64,000 nt of DNA from Candidatus Latescibacterota bacterium (GTDB lineage Bacteria > JAAXHH01), in assembly GCA_022822725.1 (NCBI GenBank), contig JAJEAN010000007.1, positions 688,382-752,381 on the forward strand, read 5' to 3'. The notes below the pieces were generated by a model. It was not told the origin of the DNA and searched no databases. It worked only from the letters and a program-made list of their open reading frames with translations. The position numbers and the translations under genes are program-made. Each line of letters starts with the position of its first letter. Position 1 is the first letter of the stretch. This document shows, one piece after another, positions 42,626 through 51,587 of this stretch.

Positions 42626-43594
42626 TCAGCGAGCAGGCAGGGCTTCCAGGGGATAGGCGATGTAGGCGTCCATGACGTGCTGGTGGAGCTTCCGGCTGTC
42701 GCCGTACACTTGTTCCAGCGTTGCGTGCCATGACGTAACGTCGTTCCTGCCGTCCCGGACGGTGACGCACAGGGAGGCGCTGAGCGCCGCCGCTTCCCTG
42801 CCCGCGCCGGGCGACGGGCCCGGTCCAATGGCGTCCAGCACGGAGGCGATCGCTTCGAGGGACCGGCGCACGGAACCCGGAAGCAGTTCGTCCGTGACGA
42901 TCAGGTCGAGCACCTGTCCGGGCTGAACCACAACGCTGTAGGTATGCACATAGGCGTCGAAGGCGCGGAACACGTGCAGCAGGTTCGCCCAGTCCGCGTC
43001 GAAAGATTCGTCCTGCCTTTCCTGCGCCGCGATCTGCGCCAACAGGACCGACGCCGACAGCTGCACCCGTTCGATGTACCTGCCCAGCTGGATGAAATGC
43101 CAGCCTTCATCGCGGTACATGGTCGCGTCCGCCACGCCGGTGAAGGTGGCGATGTCCTTTGCCGTCCCCGCGTAGAAAGACTCCGGCGCCGTTTTCCATA
43201 TCTCCTGGATGGTCAACCCCTGCAGGCGCAGGAAGGTCAAGTTCAGCGAAAGCCACATCTCGGCGCTGATGTAATTACGGACTTGCCGCGCGTTCTCCCG
43301 GGCGTACGCGAAGAAGTTCCATATGGAATCCGGATTCGTAGATTCGAAGGTCAGGTGGTCGGCCAGGGTATACGAGTCGGCCAGCGTGTAGTCGTCGCTC
43401 CTGAATGCTTCCAGCGTACCGGCGGGCGGGTGCTGGTTCATGCTGCTGTACACGCGGTTCCATCCGAAATGGATCTCGCGCAGCGGCCGGTCCACCAGCG
43501 TTTCCACCTGCAGTTGCATCAGCCGGCTGAGGTGCGCGGCGCGCTCGAGATACCGGCCCATCCAGTACAGACCCTGTGCGCTTCTGGACAGCAT
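42626..43594 (-). CDS. Alpha-E domain-containing protein
   Basis: A 322-residue all-helical protein starting MLSRSAQGLYWMGRYLERAA, the alpha-E hallmark, with YHFLQLGRYIERV-like text (WHFIQLGRYIERVQ) near 160. Alpha-E proteins have no known catalytic activity but almost always accompany a circularly permuted ATP-grasp protein and a transglutaminase-like protein, as here. The start codon follows the ATP-grasp stop codon directly. It may be a scaffold or substrate-binding subunit of that peptide-related complex. Confidence 0.93.
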   Translation of the reverse strand: MLSRSAQGLYWMGRYLERAAHLSRLMQLQVETLVDRPLREIHFGWNRVYSSMNQHPPAGTLEAFRSDDYTLADSYTLADHLTFESTNPDSIWNFFAYARENARQVRNYISAEMWLSLNLTFLRLQGLTIQEIWKTAPESFYAGTAKDIATFTGVADATMYRDEGWHFIQLGRYIERVQLSASVLLAQIAAQERQDESFDADWANLLHVFRAFDAYVHTYSVVVQPGQVLDLIVTDELLPGSVRRSLEAIASVLDAIGPGPSPGAGREAAALSASLCVTVRDGRNDVTSWHATLEQVYGDSRKLHQHVMDAYIAYPLEALPAR

Positions 43595-45028
43595 TCAGTC
43601 CCCCAGAACCCAGACGTCCTTGCCCCCGCCTCCCTGGCTGGAGTTTACGACCAGGCTGCCCTCCCGCAACGCGACCCGGCAGAACGCGCCCGGCACGATA
43701 CGCGTCTCGCGGCCATGGAGCACGAAGGGTCTCAGGTCCACGTGCCGCGCCGCGGCACGGCCTTCGATCAGGCAGGGCGCGCGCGAAAGGTCCAGTACGG
43801 GCTGCGAAATGAAATCGGCCGGGTTCTCCCGCAAAGCTCGGGCGCAGGCCTCCCGTTCATCCGGTGTCGATTCCGGCCCGACCAGCATGCCGTATCCCCC
43901 CGAACCGCCCACCCGTTTGACGACGAGGTCCTCCAGGTTGTCCAGGGTGAATTCGAGGTCCGCCGGGCGGCGGCAGATATAGGTCTTCACGTTCCGCAGC
44001 AGCGGTTCTTCGTCAAGGTAGTACCGGATCATGTCGGGGACGTATGCGTATACGCTTTTGTCGTCCGCGACGCCCGTGCCCGGCGCGTTTACCAGGGTGA
44101 CGTTGCCGGCCCGGTAGACGCCCATGAGACCCGGGAGGCCCAACAGGGAGTCCGGCCGGAATACGAGCGGGTCCAGGAAATCGTCGTCCACCCGGCGGTA
44201 GATGACGTCTACCCGTTGCAACCCCGAAGTGGTGCGCATGTACACGTAGCCGCCGTCGACCAGCAGGTCCCTGCCCTCGACCAGGGTCGCGCCGATTTCG
44301 TGCGCCAGGTAGATGTGCTCGTAAAACGCCGCATTGTATACGCCGGGCGTCAGCAATACCACGCAGGGATCATCTTCCTCGCGAGGCGCGAGTTCCTTCA
44401 GCGTTTCGCGGAGCATGCGGCCGTAGTGCTCGACTTCCCGCACCCGGCAGCTGCGGTATAGCCGGCGCAGGTTGGCCTTGACCGCTTTACGGTTGGCGAC
44501 CATGTAGGAAACGCCCGACGGCACGCGCAGGTTGTCTTCGAGTACGTGGAATCCTTCATTCGTGCGGACCAGGTCGGTGCCGCAGACCGCGACATACGTC
44601 CCGTGCGGCACGGGCGCCCCCCGCATTTCGACGCGGTACTGGGGACAGCCGCGCACCAGGTCGACCGGAACGACCCCGTCTTCGACAATGCGGGCGGGAC
44701 CGTATACGTCGGCGAGAAACCGGTTCAACGCCTTCAGCCGCTGGGTAAGTCCGGTTTCGAGCTCCTGCCATTCTCCCGCGGGAAGGATCCGGGGCAGGCA
44801 GTCGACGGGCATGATGCGTTCGCCGGACGCTTCTCCCCCGTACACGGTGAACGTGATACCTTCGCTGGAAAAGGAGTGCGTGACCCGCTCCTGCATGCGA
44901 ACGAGTTCTTCGACAGGCAGCCGGAGCAGTGATTCGTGAAGACTTCGGCAATGTATGCGCGGTGTACCGTCAGGCAGGAACATCTCGTCGTAGAAAGCGC
45001 TGTCCAGGTCGTAAGCGTCGAAATCCAT
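43595..45028 (-). CDS. Circularly permuted type 2 ATP-grasp protein
   Basis: A 477-residue ATP-grasp ligase of the CP_ATPgrasp_2 type. Signatures include GFHVLEDNLRVPSGVSYMVA near 165, DVIYRRVDDDFLDPLVF near 270, NAPGTGVADDKSVYAYVPDM near 310 and LVVKRVGGSGGYGMLVGPES near 375. ATP-grasp enzymes form amide bonds through acyl phosphates. The frame extends to 45121, but the ATG at 45028 (MDFDAYDLDSAFYDEMF) matches the family. It is the first of the ATP-grasp/alpha-E/transglutaminase/hydrolase run with gaps of only a few bases, indicating one operon. The true substrate is unknown. Confidence 0.93.
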   Translation of the reverse strand: MDFDAYDLDSAFYDEMFLPDGTPRIHCRSLHESLLRLPVEELVRMQERVTHSFSSEGITFTVYGGEASGERIMPVDCLPRILPAGEWQELETGLTQRLKALNRFLADVYGPARIVEDGVVPVDLVRGCPQYRVEMRGAPVPHGTYVAVCGTDLVRTNEGFHVLEDNLRVPSGVSYMVANRKAVKANLRRLYRSCRVREVEHYGRMLRETLKELAPREEDDPCVVLLTPGVYNAAFYEHIYLAHEIGATLVEGRDLLVDGGYVYMRTTSGLQRVDVIYRRVDDDFLDPLVFRPDSLLGLPGLMGVYRAGNVTLVNAPGTGVADDKSVYAYVPDMIRYYLDEEPLLRNVKTYICRRPADLEFTLDNLEDLVVKRVGGSGGYGMLVGPESTPDEREACARALRENPADFISQPVLDLSRAPCLIEGRAAARHVDLRPFVLHGRETRIVPGAFCRVALREGSLVVNSSQGGGGKDVWVLGD

Positions 45029-45283
45029 AACGCGGGTCTCCGATCGTCGGACCTGCGGGAGCCTGGACCTGTATACGCAGGGCATGAAGCGGTCGGGGTT
45101 TGACCTACAAGCCTTGCTCATACGTTACTCACATCCAGCTCGTTCTTTCCGACGGTTAACATGTTATATCGGGTCATGCGGCAGATCAAGGGAAGTCTCA
45201 CCGCGCGATACGAGGCCGGACGGCCTGCATGCGGCGTGTGGCCGGATCGAATGCGACCATGCTTTCCGAATCCAACAATTCTG

Positions 45284-45311
45284 TTGCGTTTCCGGGTTCT
45301 CCCGGTATAAT
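45284..45311 (+). promoter_or_regulatory. copA promoter with inverted repeat in the spacer
   Basis: TTGCGT (45284-45289), a 16-base spacer and TATAAT (45306-45311). CCGGG-N4-CCCGG (45292-45305) fills the spacer, a plausible operator. The transcript would start near 45318 and have a leader of about 168 bases. Apart from this and the downstream array, the 45029-45485 gap holds nothing I can recognise. Confidence 0.6.
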
Positions 45312-45367
45312 CACTCTCAGGTACAATCACGCATGGGTTTACCACACGCACACCGTGCATCGCGTAC

Positions 45368-45411
45368 GTGCACCACGCGCGAATCCATCGTGCACCGCGC
45401 GCGAATCCATA
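45368..45411. repeat. Two 22-base tandem units in the copA leader
   Basis: GTGCACC[AG]CGCGCGAATCCA plus two bases occurs at 45368-45389 and 45390-45411; GAATCC recurs shortly after. The array lies between the predicted copA promoter and its start codon. Confidence 0.8.
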
Positions 45412-45485
45412 TCGAATCCGTGACCATGCACAGGCTGGACACCCTGCGTTCCTATTAGCATCCCCCCGTACCGCGAGCTGCGCCC

Positions 45486-47714
45486 ATGTCGACCTCCACC
45501 CAGGGCACGGAATCCGGCGTGGATACCGAAACCCGCGTATTCCACGTCGAGGGCATGACCTGCAGCGCGTGCTCGGCGCGGGTGGAGAAGATCCTCTCCC
45601 AGGTCCCCGGTGTCGCTGCCGCCCACGTAAACCTCGCCCTGGAACGAGCGACGCTGACAGTCGCGCCCGGCGTGGAAGGAAACGCCCTGTCCGGTCCCGT
45701 GGCCGACGCGGGGTACCGGTTGAACGCCGTACAGGACGACCGGTACGAGCAGGAAGCGGACCCCCGGCAGTCACGCCGGGACCGTGTCGCCATGGTCGTC
45801 GCGATCTGCGTGACGGTTCCCTTCCTGCTGCAGATGCTGGCCGGACTGCTGCAGGGCTGGACCGGTCTGGAATGGCTTATGCCGGTATACGCGGAAGCGA
45901 TGCTCGCGACCGTGCTGCAAATCGGCATCGGCTCCCGTTACTACCGGAGCGCATTCCACGCACTGCGCGGCGGCGGTGCGAACATGGACGTCCTCGTGGC
46001 CCTGGGGACCACTTCGGCCTATGTGTATAGCGTCTATCTCGTCTATCACCTGGGCGACGGCGCGGCGGGCCGGCTTTACTTCGAAGCCTCTGCGATTATC
46101 ATTACCCTCGTACTCATCGGCAAATATATCGAGAGCCGGGCGCGCCGCAGCGCAAGCCGGGCGATTCGGGAACTGCTGGCGATCCGGCCGGTTACCGCGC
46201 GGATACGGACGGCGGACGGCTCGGAGCGGGAAACACCGGTAAGTGCCTTGCAGCCCGGCGACGTCGTTATCTGCCGTCCCGGCGACCGGGTGGCGGCGGA
46301 CGGCGTCGTGCTCCGGGGCGAAGCCGAAGTCGACGAAGCGCTCATCACCGGCGAGAGTGTCCCGGCACCCAAGCACCCGGCCGACACCGTGATTGCCGGA
46401 TCGATGAACGTCAATGGCTTCCTGGAGATCGAGGCCCGGGCCGTGGGGAGCGATTCGACGCTGGGGCGGGTGATTCGCCTGGTCGAAAGCGCACAGGCCG
46501 CCAAGCCGGCCATCCAGCGCATGGTGGATCGGGTCAGCGCCGTATTCGTACCGGCCGTGGTCGGCCTGGCCGTGATCACCTTCGCCGCGTGGGTCCTTTC
46601 AGGTGCCGGCCTGGAATCCGCGTTGATCAATGCCGTCTCCGTCCTCGTCATCGCCTGTCCCTGCGCGCTGGGCCTGGCGACGCCGACGGCCATCGTGGCC
46701 GGTGCGGGCGTGGCGGCCCGGGCGGGCATCCTGGTCAGGGACATCGAATCCCTGGAACAGGCGAACAGCCTGACCCACGTTGTTTTCGACAAGACGGGCA
46801 CCCTGACCGAAGGCCGGCCCGTGATCGATTCCGTAACGCCCCTGACCTGGCGGGACGAAGTCGATCTGCTTCGCGTCGCCGCATCGCTGCAGCGGGGCAG
46901 CGAGCATCCCCTGGCCACGGCGTTTCTGCGCATGGCCGCGGACCGGGAAATCGCCCTGGCCGACGTGAGCGGATTCAGGAACCTGGTGGCGAGAGGCGTC
47001 CAGGGCGACATCGAAGGCACAGGCTATCTGCTGGGAAACCGGAGGCTTTTCGAGGATACCTGCCCGGGCATCGGGCCGCCCGCCGTACCGGGCAACGGGG
47101 GTTCTACAACGGTCTGGCTGGCGGCTCGCGCCGAATCGGGATGCGAATTCCTCGCACGCTTCGAACTCATCGACGCGCTGCGGCCCGATGCCGTCGAGGC
47201 GGTGGATGGACTCAGGAGGCTGGGAGTCAGGACCCTGCTGGTTTCAGGCGACGCGGAGGCCGTCGCTGAGCGTATCGGAAGGCAGGCCGGCATCGACGAA
47301 ACCTACGGCGCCGCCTCGCCGGAAGAAAAGGAGCGTATCGTAAGTCGGCTGTCCGCAGGCGGAGCGAAGGTCTGCATGGTCGGAGACGGGATCAACGACG
47401 CCCCCGCCCTCGCCCGTGCCACGGTGGGGATTGCCATGGGCTCCGGAACGGACGTGGCCATGGAAACGGCCGCGATCACGCTGATGAGACCCGATCCGAA
47501 CCTGGTGGCCGGGGCGATCGACGTGAGCCGTAGAACCATCCGGAAAATCAAGCAGAATCTGTTCTGGGCGTTTGTCTACAACGTGATCGGGCTGCCCCTC
47601 GCGGCCCTGGGATTCCTCGTCCCCGCGCTCGCCGCGGCCATGATGGCGGCCTCAAGCATCAGCGTCGTACTGAACGCGCTGACGCTCCGGTCATGGCGTC
47701 CCGGAAGCCGGTAG
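45486..47714 (+). CDS. copA: Copper-exporting P1B-type ATPase
   Basis: A 742-residue membrane ATPase that pumps Cu(I) out of the cytoplasm. It has one N-terminal metal-binding domain with GMTCSACSARVEK (Cys26, Cys29). The membrane metal site is CPC at 391-393 in VIACPCALGLATPTAI, the phosphorylated aspartate is in DKTGTLTEG at 435, and SEHPLATAFL carries the HP motif. GDGINDAPALA is the hinge. The YN of FVYNVIGLPLAA and MMAASSISVVLNAL near the end complete the Cu(I) signature. No CueR or CopZ gene is adjacent. The stop codon lies in a 16-base tandem repeat. Confidence 0.96.
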   Translation: MSTSTQGTESGVDTETRVFHVEGMTCSACSARVEKILSQVPGVAAAHVNLALERATLTVAPGVEGNALSGPVADAGYRLNAVQDDRYEQEADPRQSRRDRVAMVVAICVTVPFLLQMLAGLLQGWTGLEWLMPVYAEAMLATVLQIGIGSRYYRSAFHALRGGGANMDVLVALGTTSAYVYSVYLVYHLGDGAAGRLYFEASAIIITLVLIGKYIESRARRSASRAIRELLAIRPVTARIRTADGSERETPVSALQPGDVVICRPGDRVAADGVVLRGEAEVDEALITGESVPAPKHPADTVIAGSMNVNGFLEIEARAVGSDSTLGRVIRLVESAQAAKPAIQRMVDRVSAVFVPAVVGLAVITFAAWVLSGAGLESALINAVSVLVIACPCALGLATPTAIVAGAGVAARAGILVRDIESLEQANSLTHVVFDKTGTLTEGRPVIDSVTPLTWRDEVDLLRVAASLQRGSEHPLATAFLRMAADREIALADVSGFRNLVARGVQGDIEGTGYLLGNRRLFEDTCPGIGPPAVPGNGGSTTVWLAARAESGCEFLARFELIDALRPDAVEAVDGLRRLGVRTLLVSGDAEAVAERIGRQAGIDETYGAASPEEKERIVSRLSAGGAKVCMVGDGINDAPALARATVGIAMGSGTDVAMETAAITLMRPDPNLVAGAIDVSRRTIRKIKQNLFWAFVYNVIGLPLAALGFLVPALAAAMMAASSISVVLNALTLRSWRPGSR

Positions 47715-47747
47715 TCCCGGAACCCGGTAGTCCCGGAACCCGGCAGG
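47700..47747. repeat. Three 16-base tandem units over the copA stop codon
   Basis: CCCGGAA[GC]CCGG[TC]AG plus one or two bases begins at 47700, 47716 and 47732. The copA stop codon (47712-47714) is in unit 1, so the end of the coding sequence has been copied downstream. Confidence 0.88.
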
Positions 47748-47771
47748 TGCGATTGGAACGGGCCGTCTTGT

Positions 47772-49955
47772 TCAGGCTGTTTGATCTGAAGGGGAATCCG
47801 CGGGGGTTGCCGGTGCGGCCTCGCCCGCGGCCAGCGGCAACCTGATGGTCATTTCGGTGTATTGGCCCGGTTCCGAATCCACCTCGATGGATCCACCGTG
47901 TTCGCGGACGATATCGTTGGACAGGGCCAGCCCGAGGCCGGTGCCCTGGTCGGTAGGCTTCGTGGTGAAGAAGGGGTTGAAGATCTTGTCGATCACGTGG
48001 GGCGGTATACCCTTGCCGTTATCCTTTATCCGTACGACGATCTGATCTACCTCGCGGCGGGTGGACAACCATATGCCGGGTACGTAACCGGTTTCCGTGT
48101 CCGGGTCTTCCCGTTTTTCGTTGGTGGCGTGACAGGCGTTGTTCACCATGTTCAGGAATACCCGGGCCATTTCCTGGGAGACGATCTCGATCTCGCCCAG
48201 TTCGGATTCGAAGTCTTCGTTGATTTCGAGCTGGAAGTCCGAGTCCGTTGCCCGGGCGGCGTGGTAGGCGAGGCGGGCGTGTTCTTCCAGCAGGGCGTTG
48301 ACGTCTGTCGACTGTTTCTCACCCGATCCCCGGCCCATCTGGAGCATATCGCGCACGATGCGGTTGGCCCGTTCGCCATGCTCCCGGATCCGGCGCAGGT
48401 TATCCGTGAGGTCTTCGCCGATCTCCTGGATCAGTCCGTCCTGCTCCTCGTTGATCGTGCCGCCGGCCGCGGGCAGTTCCTCCTTCATTTCCTCGAGGAG
48501 TTCTTCCGAGGACTCCGCGAAGTTCTTGACGAAATTCAGCGGGTTCTGGATCTCGTGCGCCACGCCCGCGGTGAGTTCGCCCAGGGCCGCCAGTTTCTCC
48601 CTCATGACGATCTGATCCTGCGCCTTCTGAAGTTCCGCCAGCGTACTTTCCAGCTCGTCGTTCTTTCCGCGCAGTTCCTCGGCCAGTTTTTCCACGAGAT
48701 TCAGCCGTTGCGCTTCGATCGAGTGCAGCCTGAAGACTTCCAGCGCGGCCGCCATGTCTGCCACCTCGTCGCGGCCGTCCAGTTCGACTTTATGCTTCAG
48801 GTCACCCCCCGCCATGCGCCGCATGTGTGCAGATAGAAACTCCAGGCGCTTCAGCAGCACCTTGCCGACGAAGAGCCACGCGATCAGCAAGGCGCCGGTC
48901 AGGCTGACGGCGTTCAAGGCCAGGAGAAGCTGCCTGCCTACCTGGATCGTCTGCGTCGACGCGATCGTGGCGGCCTCGGTACTTTCCTGCGCCGAATTCA
49001 CGAGGCTTTCCACCTCGGCCACCAGTTCGACGGACAGATCCCGGTTGTTATCGATCAGGGCGCGTTGCTGGGCAATCAGGTCCAGGTCCTCGCCTCGAAT
49101 CTCGAAGATCTTTCCCTGGCCGCTGCCCAGTTCGAAGAGCTGGCTGAACACCGGTTCGAGTTGTTGCCGCAGGGGCGCCGTGCCCAGGCCCGCGAGGCTT
49201 CGCTCCACGCCGCCGTCGGCCGACTCGAAACGCTCCAGCAGGGGTTCCAGCCGGTCGGCATCGGAAAGGTTGAAGACGTTGGACAGGATTCGGGTGCTGA
49301 CGGTCGCCTCGGCCTGCAGATCGGCCAGGTGCCTGTACCGCTGCAGTTCTTCTTCGGAAAGGTATTCCTCTCGGGACGCCGCCGGCTGATCGAAATCCCG
49401 GTATCCCGTAACCGTGTAGAACAACTGGTTGTCGATCGCCGGGATCAGTATGCTCGCCAGTTCGAGTTGCAGCCGTTCCAGTTCAGCACGCAGAAGCTGT
49501 CCCTGCTCCTGAAGCTCGAAGCGCCTGGCAACGGACTCCTCGATCATCTCGATATTCGACATCAGCGTGTTGCCGGCTTCGCGGATGTGTTGATAGCGCT
49601 CGTCCGCCATGCCGTAGCCGGCGATGGCTTCCAGCTGTTCCGCGAAACTCTCCCGTTCTTCGGAGATGCTCGCGGTAACCGATTCGAGTGCTTCAGGAGT
49701 TTCAGCTGCCGTCAGGCGCGGCGCGGCCGCCGCCAGCGTTCCGCTCCGCTGGGCCACGCCGAAGGCCGCCGCGATCTCGGGTACGGCGACCTCGTTTACT
49801 TCGCGCTGGGCCTCGCCGACTTCGTTGAAGGCGAACCACGCCACCATACTGGTCATCATGGTAAGCGCAACCGCCGCCCCGATGCCCAGATACAGCTGCC
49901 CCGATATACGGGATGGGCCCTTGTCGTACAACCACAAAAGCCACTGCTTGATCAT
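47772..49955 (-). CDS. Membrane sensor histidine kinase (TorS-like input)
   Basis: A 727-residue sensor kinase. A membrane helix at about 20-42, a long helical periplasmic domain (45-340) and a second helix at about 346-365 precede a HAMP region (LKRLEFLSAHMRRMAGGDLK) and a coiled coil. The phospho-accepting His467 is in GVAHEIQNPLNFVKNF. The ATPase has NMVNNACHA, IKDNGKGIPPHVIDKIF and TGLGLALSNDIV. It lacks its own receiver. Its ATG overlaps the binding-protein stop by four bases. The likely partner is the receiver-PP2C protein at 51588, with the binding protein as ligand sensor, as in TorT-TorS. Partnership is inferred. Confidence 0.9.
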   Translation of the reverse strand: MIKQWLLWLYDKGPSRISGQLYLGIGAAVALTMMTSMVAWFAFNEVGEAQREVNEVAVPEIAAAFGVAQRSGTLAAAAPRLTAAETPEALESVTASISEERESFAEQLEAIAGYGMADERYQHIREAGNTLMSNIEMIEESVARRFELQEQGQLLRAELERLQLELASILIPAIDNQLFYTVTGYRDFDQPAASREEYLSEEELQRYRHLADLQAEATVSTRILSNVFNLSDADRLEPLLERFESADGGVERSLAGLGTAPLRQQLEPVFSQLFELGSGQGKIFEIRGEDLDLIAQQRALIDNNRDLSVELVAEVESLVNSAQESTEAATIASTQTIQVGRQLLLALNAVSLTGALLIAWLFVGKVLLKRLEFLSAHMRRMAGGDLKHKVELDGRDEVADMAAALEVFRLHSIEAQRLNLVEKLAEELRGKNDELESTLAELQKAQDQIVMREKLAALGELTAGVAHEIQNPLNFVKNFAESSEELLEEMKEELPAAGGTINEEQDGLIQEIGEDLTDNLRRIREHGERANRIVRDMLQMGRGSGEKQSTDVNALLEEHARLAYHAARATDSDFQLEINEDFESELGEIEIVSQEMARVFLNMVNNACHATNEKREDPDTETGYVPGIWLSTRREVDQIVVRIKDNGKGIPPHVIDKIFNPFFTTKPTDQGTGLGLALSNDIVREHGGSIEVDSEPGQYTEMTIRLPLAAGEAAPATPADSPSDQTA

Positions 49956-51163
49956 GGCATCACGTCCCGGAGGGTCCGGATGGGATGGTACTGGCCATCC
50001 TGTCCGATCACCGTAAGGAAGACCGCGTCCGAACCCTGGTTGTCCCCTTCGCCGAACTGAAGACGAAGGCCGCCCATGTCGATCGTGCCCGCCCTGTTCA
50101 GGCTTTCAATAAGGCAGGACCGCCTTACGTCGGGGCCGCAGCCCTCGAGGGCGGTGATCGTCAGCCTGCCGGCAATATATCCCTCGAAGGAAACGAATCC
50201 GGGGTTCGTGCCCGGCGCGTGCGCGGAGAGCGCTCTGCGGTACTGAACGGCGATGGCGATGTTCCCGGCCGCGGGGAAGGGTACCACCTGCGAAACCAGG
50301 ACGCCGCGGCCGTTTGGACCCAGTTCACCGGCCAGCGCGTTGCTCCCTACAAATGAAATCGTTGCGAATACGGGATTGAAACCCACGTGACGCGCCCATG
50401 AAATGAGCGCAGCGACGGGCTGGTAGGCGCCGATCACCACGACCGCGTCCGGTTTTCCCTGCTGCAGGTCGAGCAGGCCGGCCTTGATCGCGGTGGTGTT
50501 CCTGGGATACACTCCGATCGCCACCGGATCGAGCTGCCTGCGTTCCAGCGCGCGTCGTACGCCGCGGTAGCCGACCCGGCCAAAGGAATCGTTCTGGTAC
50601 ATCACACCGATGCGCGTGATGCCGAGATCGCGCGAAAGCCGGTCGACGATTTCCTCGGTCTCCTGGAAATAGGAGGCGCGGAGGTTAATGACGCCCGTAT
50701 CCGTATTGTCTCGCAGGAAAATAGCACCGGTGAATGGTGCTATATAGGGTACGCCGGCCTCCGCGGCAATGGGGACGGCCGAGCGGGAGGTGGGCGTGCC
50801 GACGGCGCCGATCAGCGCGAAAACCCCTTCCTCTTCGATCAGATTCCGGGTATTCGCGATGGCGGCTTCGGGCTCGTAGGCGTCATCGAGTGTGATCAGC
50901 TCGAGCTGCCGGCCATGTATGCCGCCGCGGCGGTTCGCTTCCTGAAAGGCCGCCTCGATCCCGAGGTTCATGTTCCGACCGAGTTCGCGGGCCGGTCCGC
51001 TGAAAGCCGCGGACTGGCCGAAGAGTATGCGTTCGGCCGTCACACCGGGTTCTTCGACCTGGGAGGCGTTCGCGCCGCTGTTTTCAGAGGATAAAGCGGG
51101 AGAGAACGCCGTCGCACAAAGGGCGAGCAGGACGACCGCCCAGTGGTCGCGCGTTCGTCTCAT
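49952..51163 (-). CDS. Periplasmic Leu/Ile/Val-type binding protein (sensory)
   Basis: A 403-residue Peripla_BP_6 protein. A signal peptide ends near SPALSSENSG, then GVTAERILFGQSAAFSGPAR and ELGRNMNLGIEAAFQEANRR follow, the LivJ-type start. IGAVGTPTSRSAVPIAAEAG and AVVVIGAYQPVAALISWARH are typical of the ligand cleft. No ABC permease or ATPase genes are nearby; it lies between a kinase-type anti-sigma factor and the sensor kinase with four-base overlaps on both sides. It therefore most likely senses a ligand and signals through the kinase rather than feeding a transporter. Confidence 0.88.
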   Translation of the reverse strand: MRRTRDHWAVVLLALCATAFSPALSSENSGANASQVEEPGVTAERILFGQSAAFSGPARELGRNMNLGIEAAFQEANRRGGIHGRQLELITLDDAYEPEAAIANTRNLIEEEGVFALIGAVGTPTSRSAVPIAAEAGVPYIAPFTGAIFLRDNTDTGVINLRASYFQETEEIVDRLSRDLGITRIGVMYQNDSFGRVGYRGVRRALERRQLDPVAIGVYPRNTTAIKAGLLDLQQGKPDAVVVIGAYQPVAALISWARHVGFNPVFATISFVGSNALAGELGPNGRGVLVSQVVPFPAAGNIAIAVQYRRALSAHAPGTNPGFVSFEGYIAGRLTITALEGCGPDVRRSCLIESLNRAGTIDMGGLRLQFGEGDNQGSDAVFLTVIGQDGQYHPIRTLRDVMP

Positions 51164-51585
51164 CCGTTTTCCTTCCGCTTGACGATGGTGAGAATGTTGG
51201 TGTTGTCTTCCCGGCGGTAGCTCAGTTCATCCATCATGGTCCGGACGAGGTAGATGCCCAGGCCGCCCACGGGCCGATCATCCAGTCCGGAGTCGACATC
51301 CGGTTCCGGCGAGTCGGTCAGGGGGTTGAACGCCCGTCCTTCGTCCCGAAGTTCGATCGTCAGCGCGTCGGCATCGGTGTCCATCACGATTTCGAATTCG
51401 TGGTCGGGCTCACCGCCGTGGCCGTGCGTGACGATGTTCACGCCGAGTTCCTCGAGGACCAGCTTTACCTGGTAGACCATGCCGGGAGGCCATTCCTCGG
51501 ACTCTCCGAGCTCATCCACGGCCTCGTAGATGCGCTCCAGCTGGTCTAGCTTGGTGGGCAGGCTTAGGGACAGTCTTCTGCTCAT
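51160..51585 (-). CDS. Anti-sigma factor-type serine kinase (RsbW/SpoIIAB-like)
   Basis: A 141-residue GHKL ATPase. The N box is VKLVLEELGVNIVTHGHGGE, the G1 box is ELRDEGRAFNPLTD and the G2 region is PVGGLGIYLVRTMMDELSYR. This is the HATPase_c_2 type of RsbW, SpoIIAB and RsbT. Such proteins hold a sigma factor or another client and phosphorylate their STAS antagonist on serine. It sits two bases after the PP2C gene and overlaps the binding-protein gene by four bases. Its partner is probably the STAS protein at 52850. No sigma factor gene is in the window, so its client is unknown. Confidence 0.9.
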   Translation of the reverse strand: MSRRLSLSLPTKLDQLERIYEAVDELGESEEWPPGMVYQVKLVLEELGVNIVTHGHGGEPDHEFEIVMDTDADALTIELRDEGRAFNPLTDSPEPDVDSGLDDRPVGGLGIYLVRTMMDELSYRREDNTNILTIVKRKENG

Positions 51586-51587
51586 AA

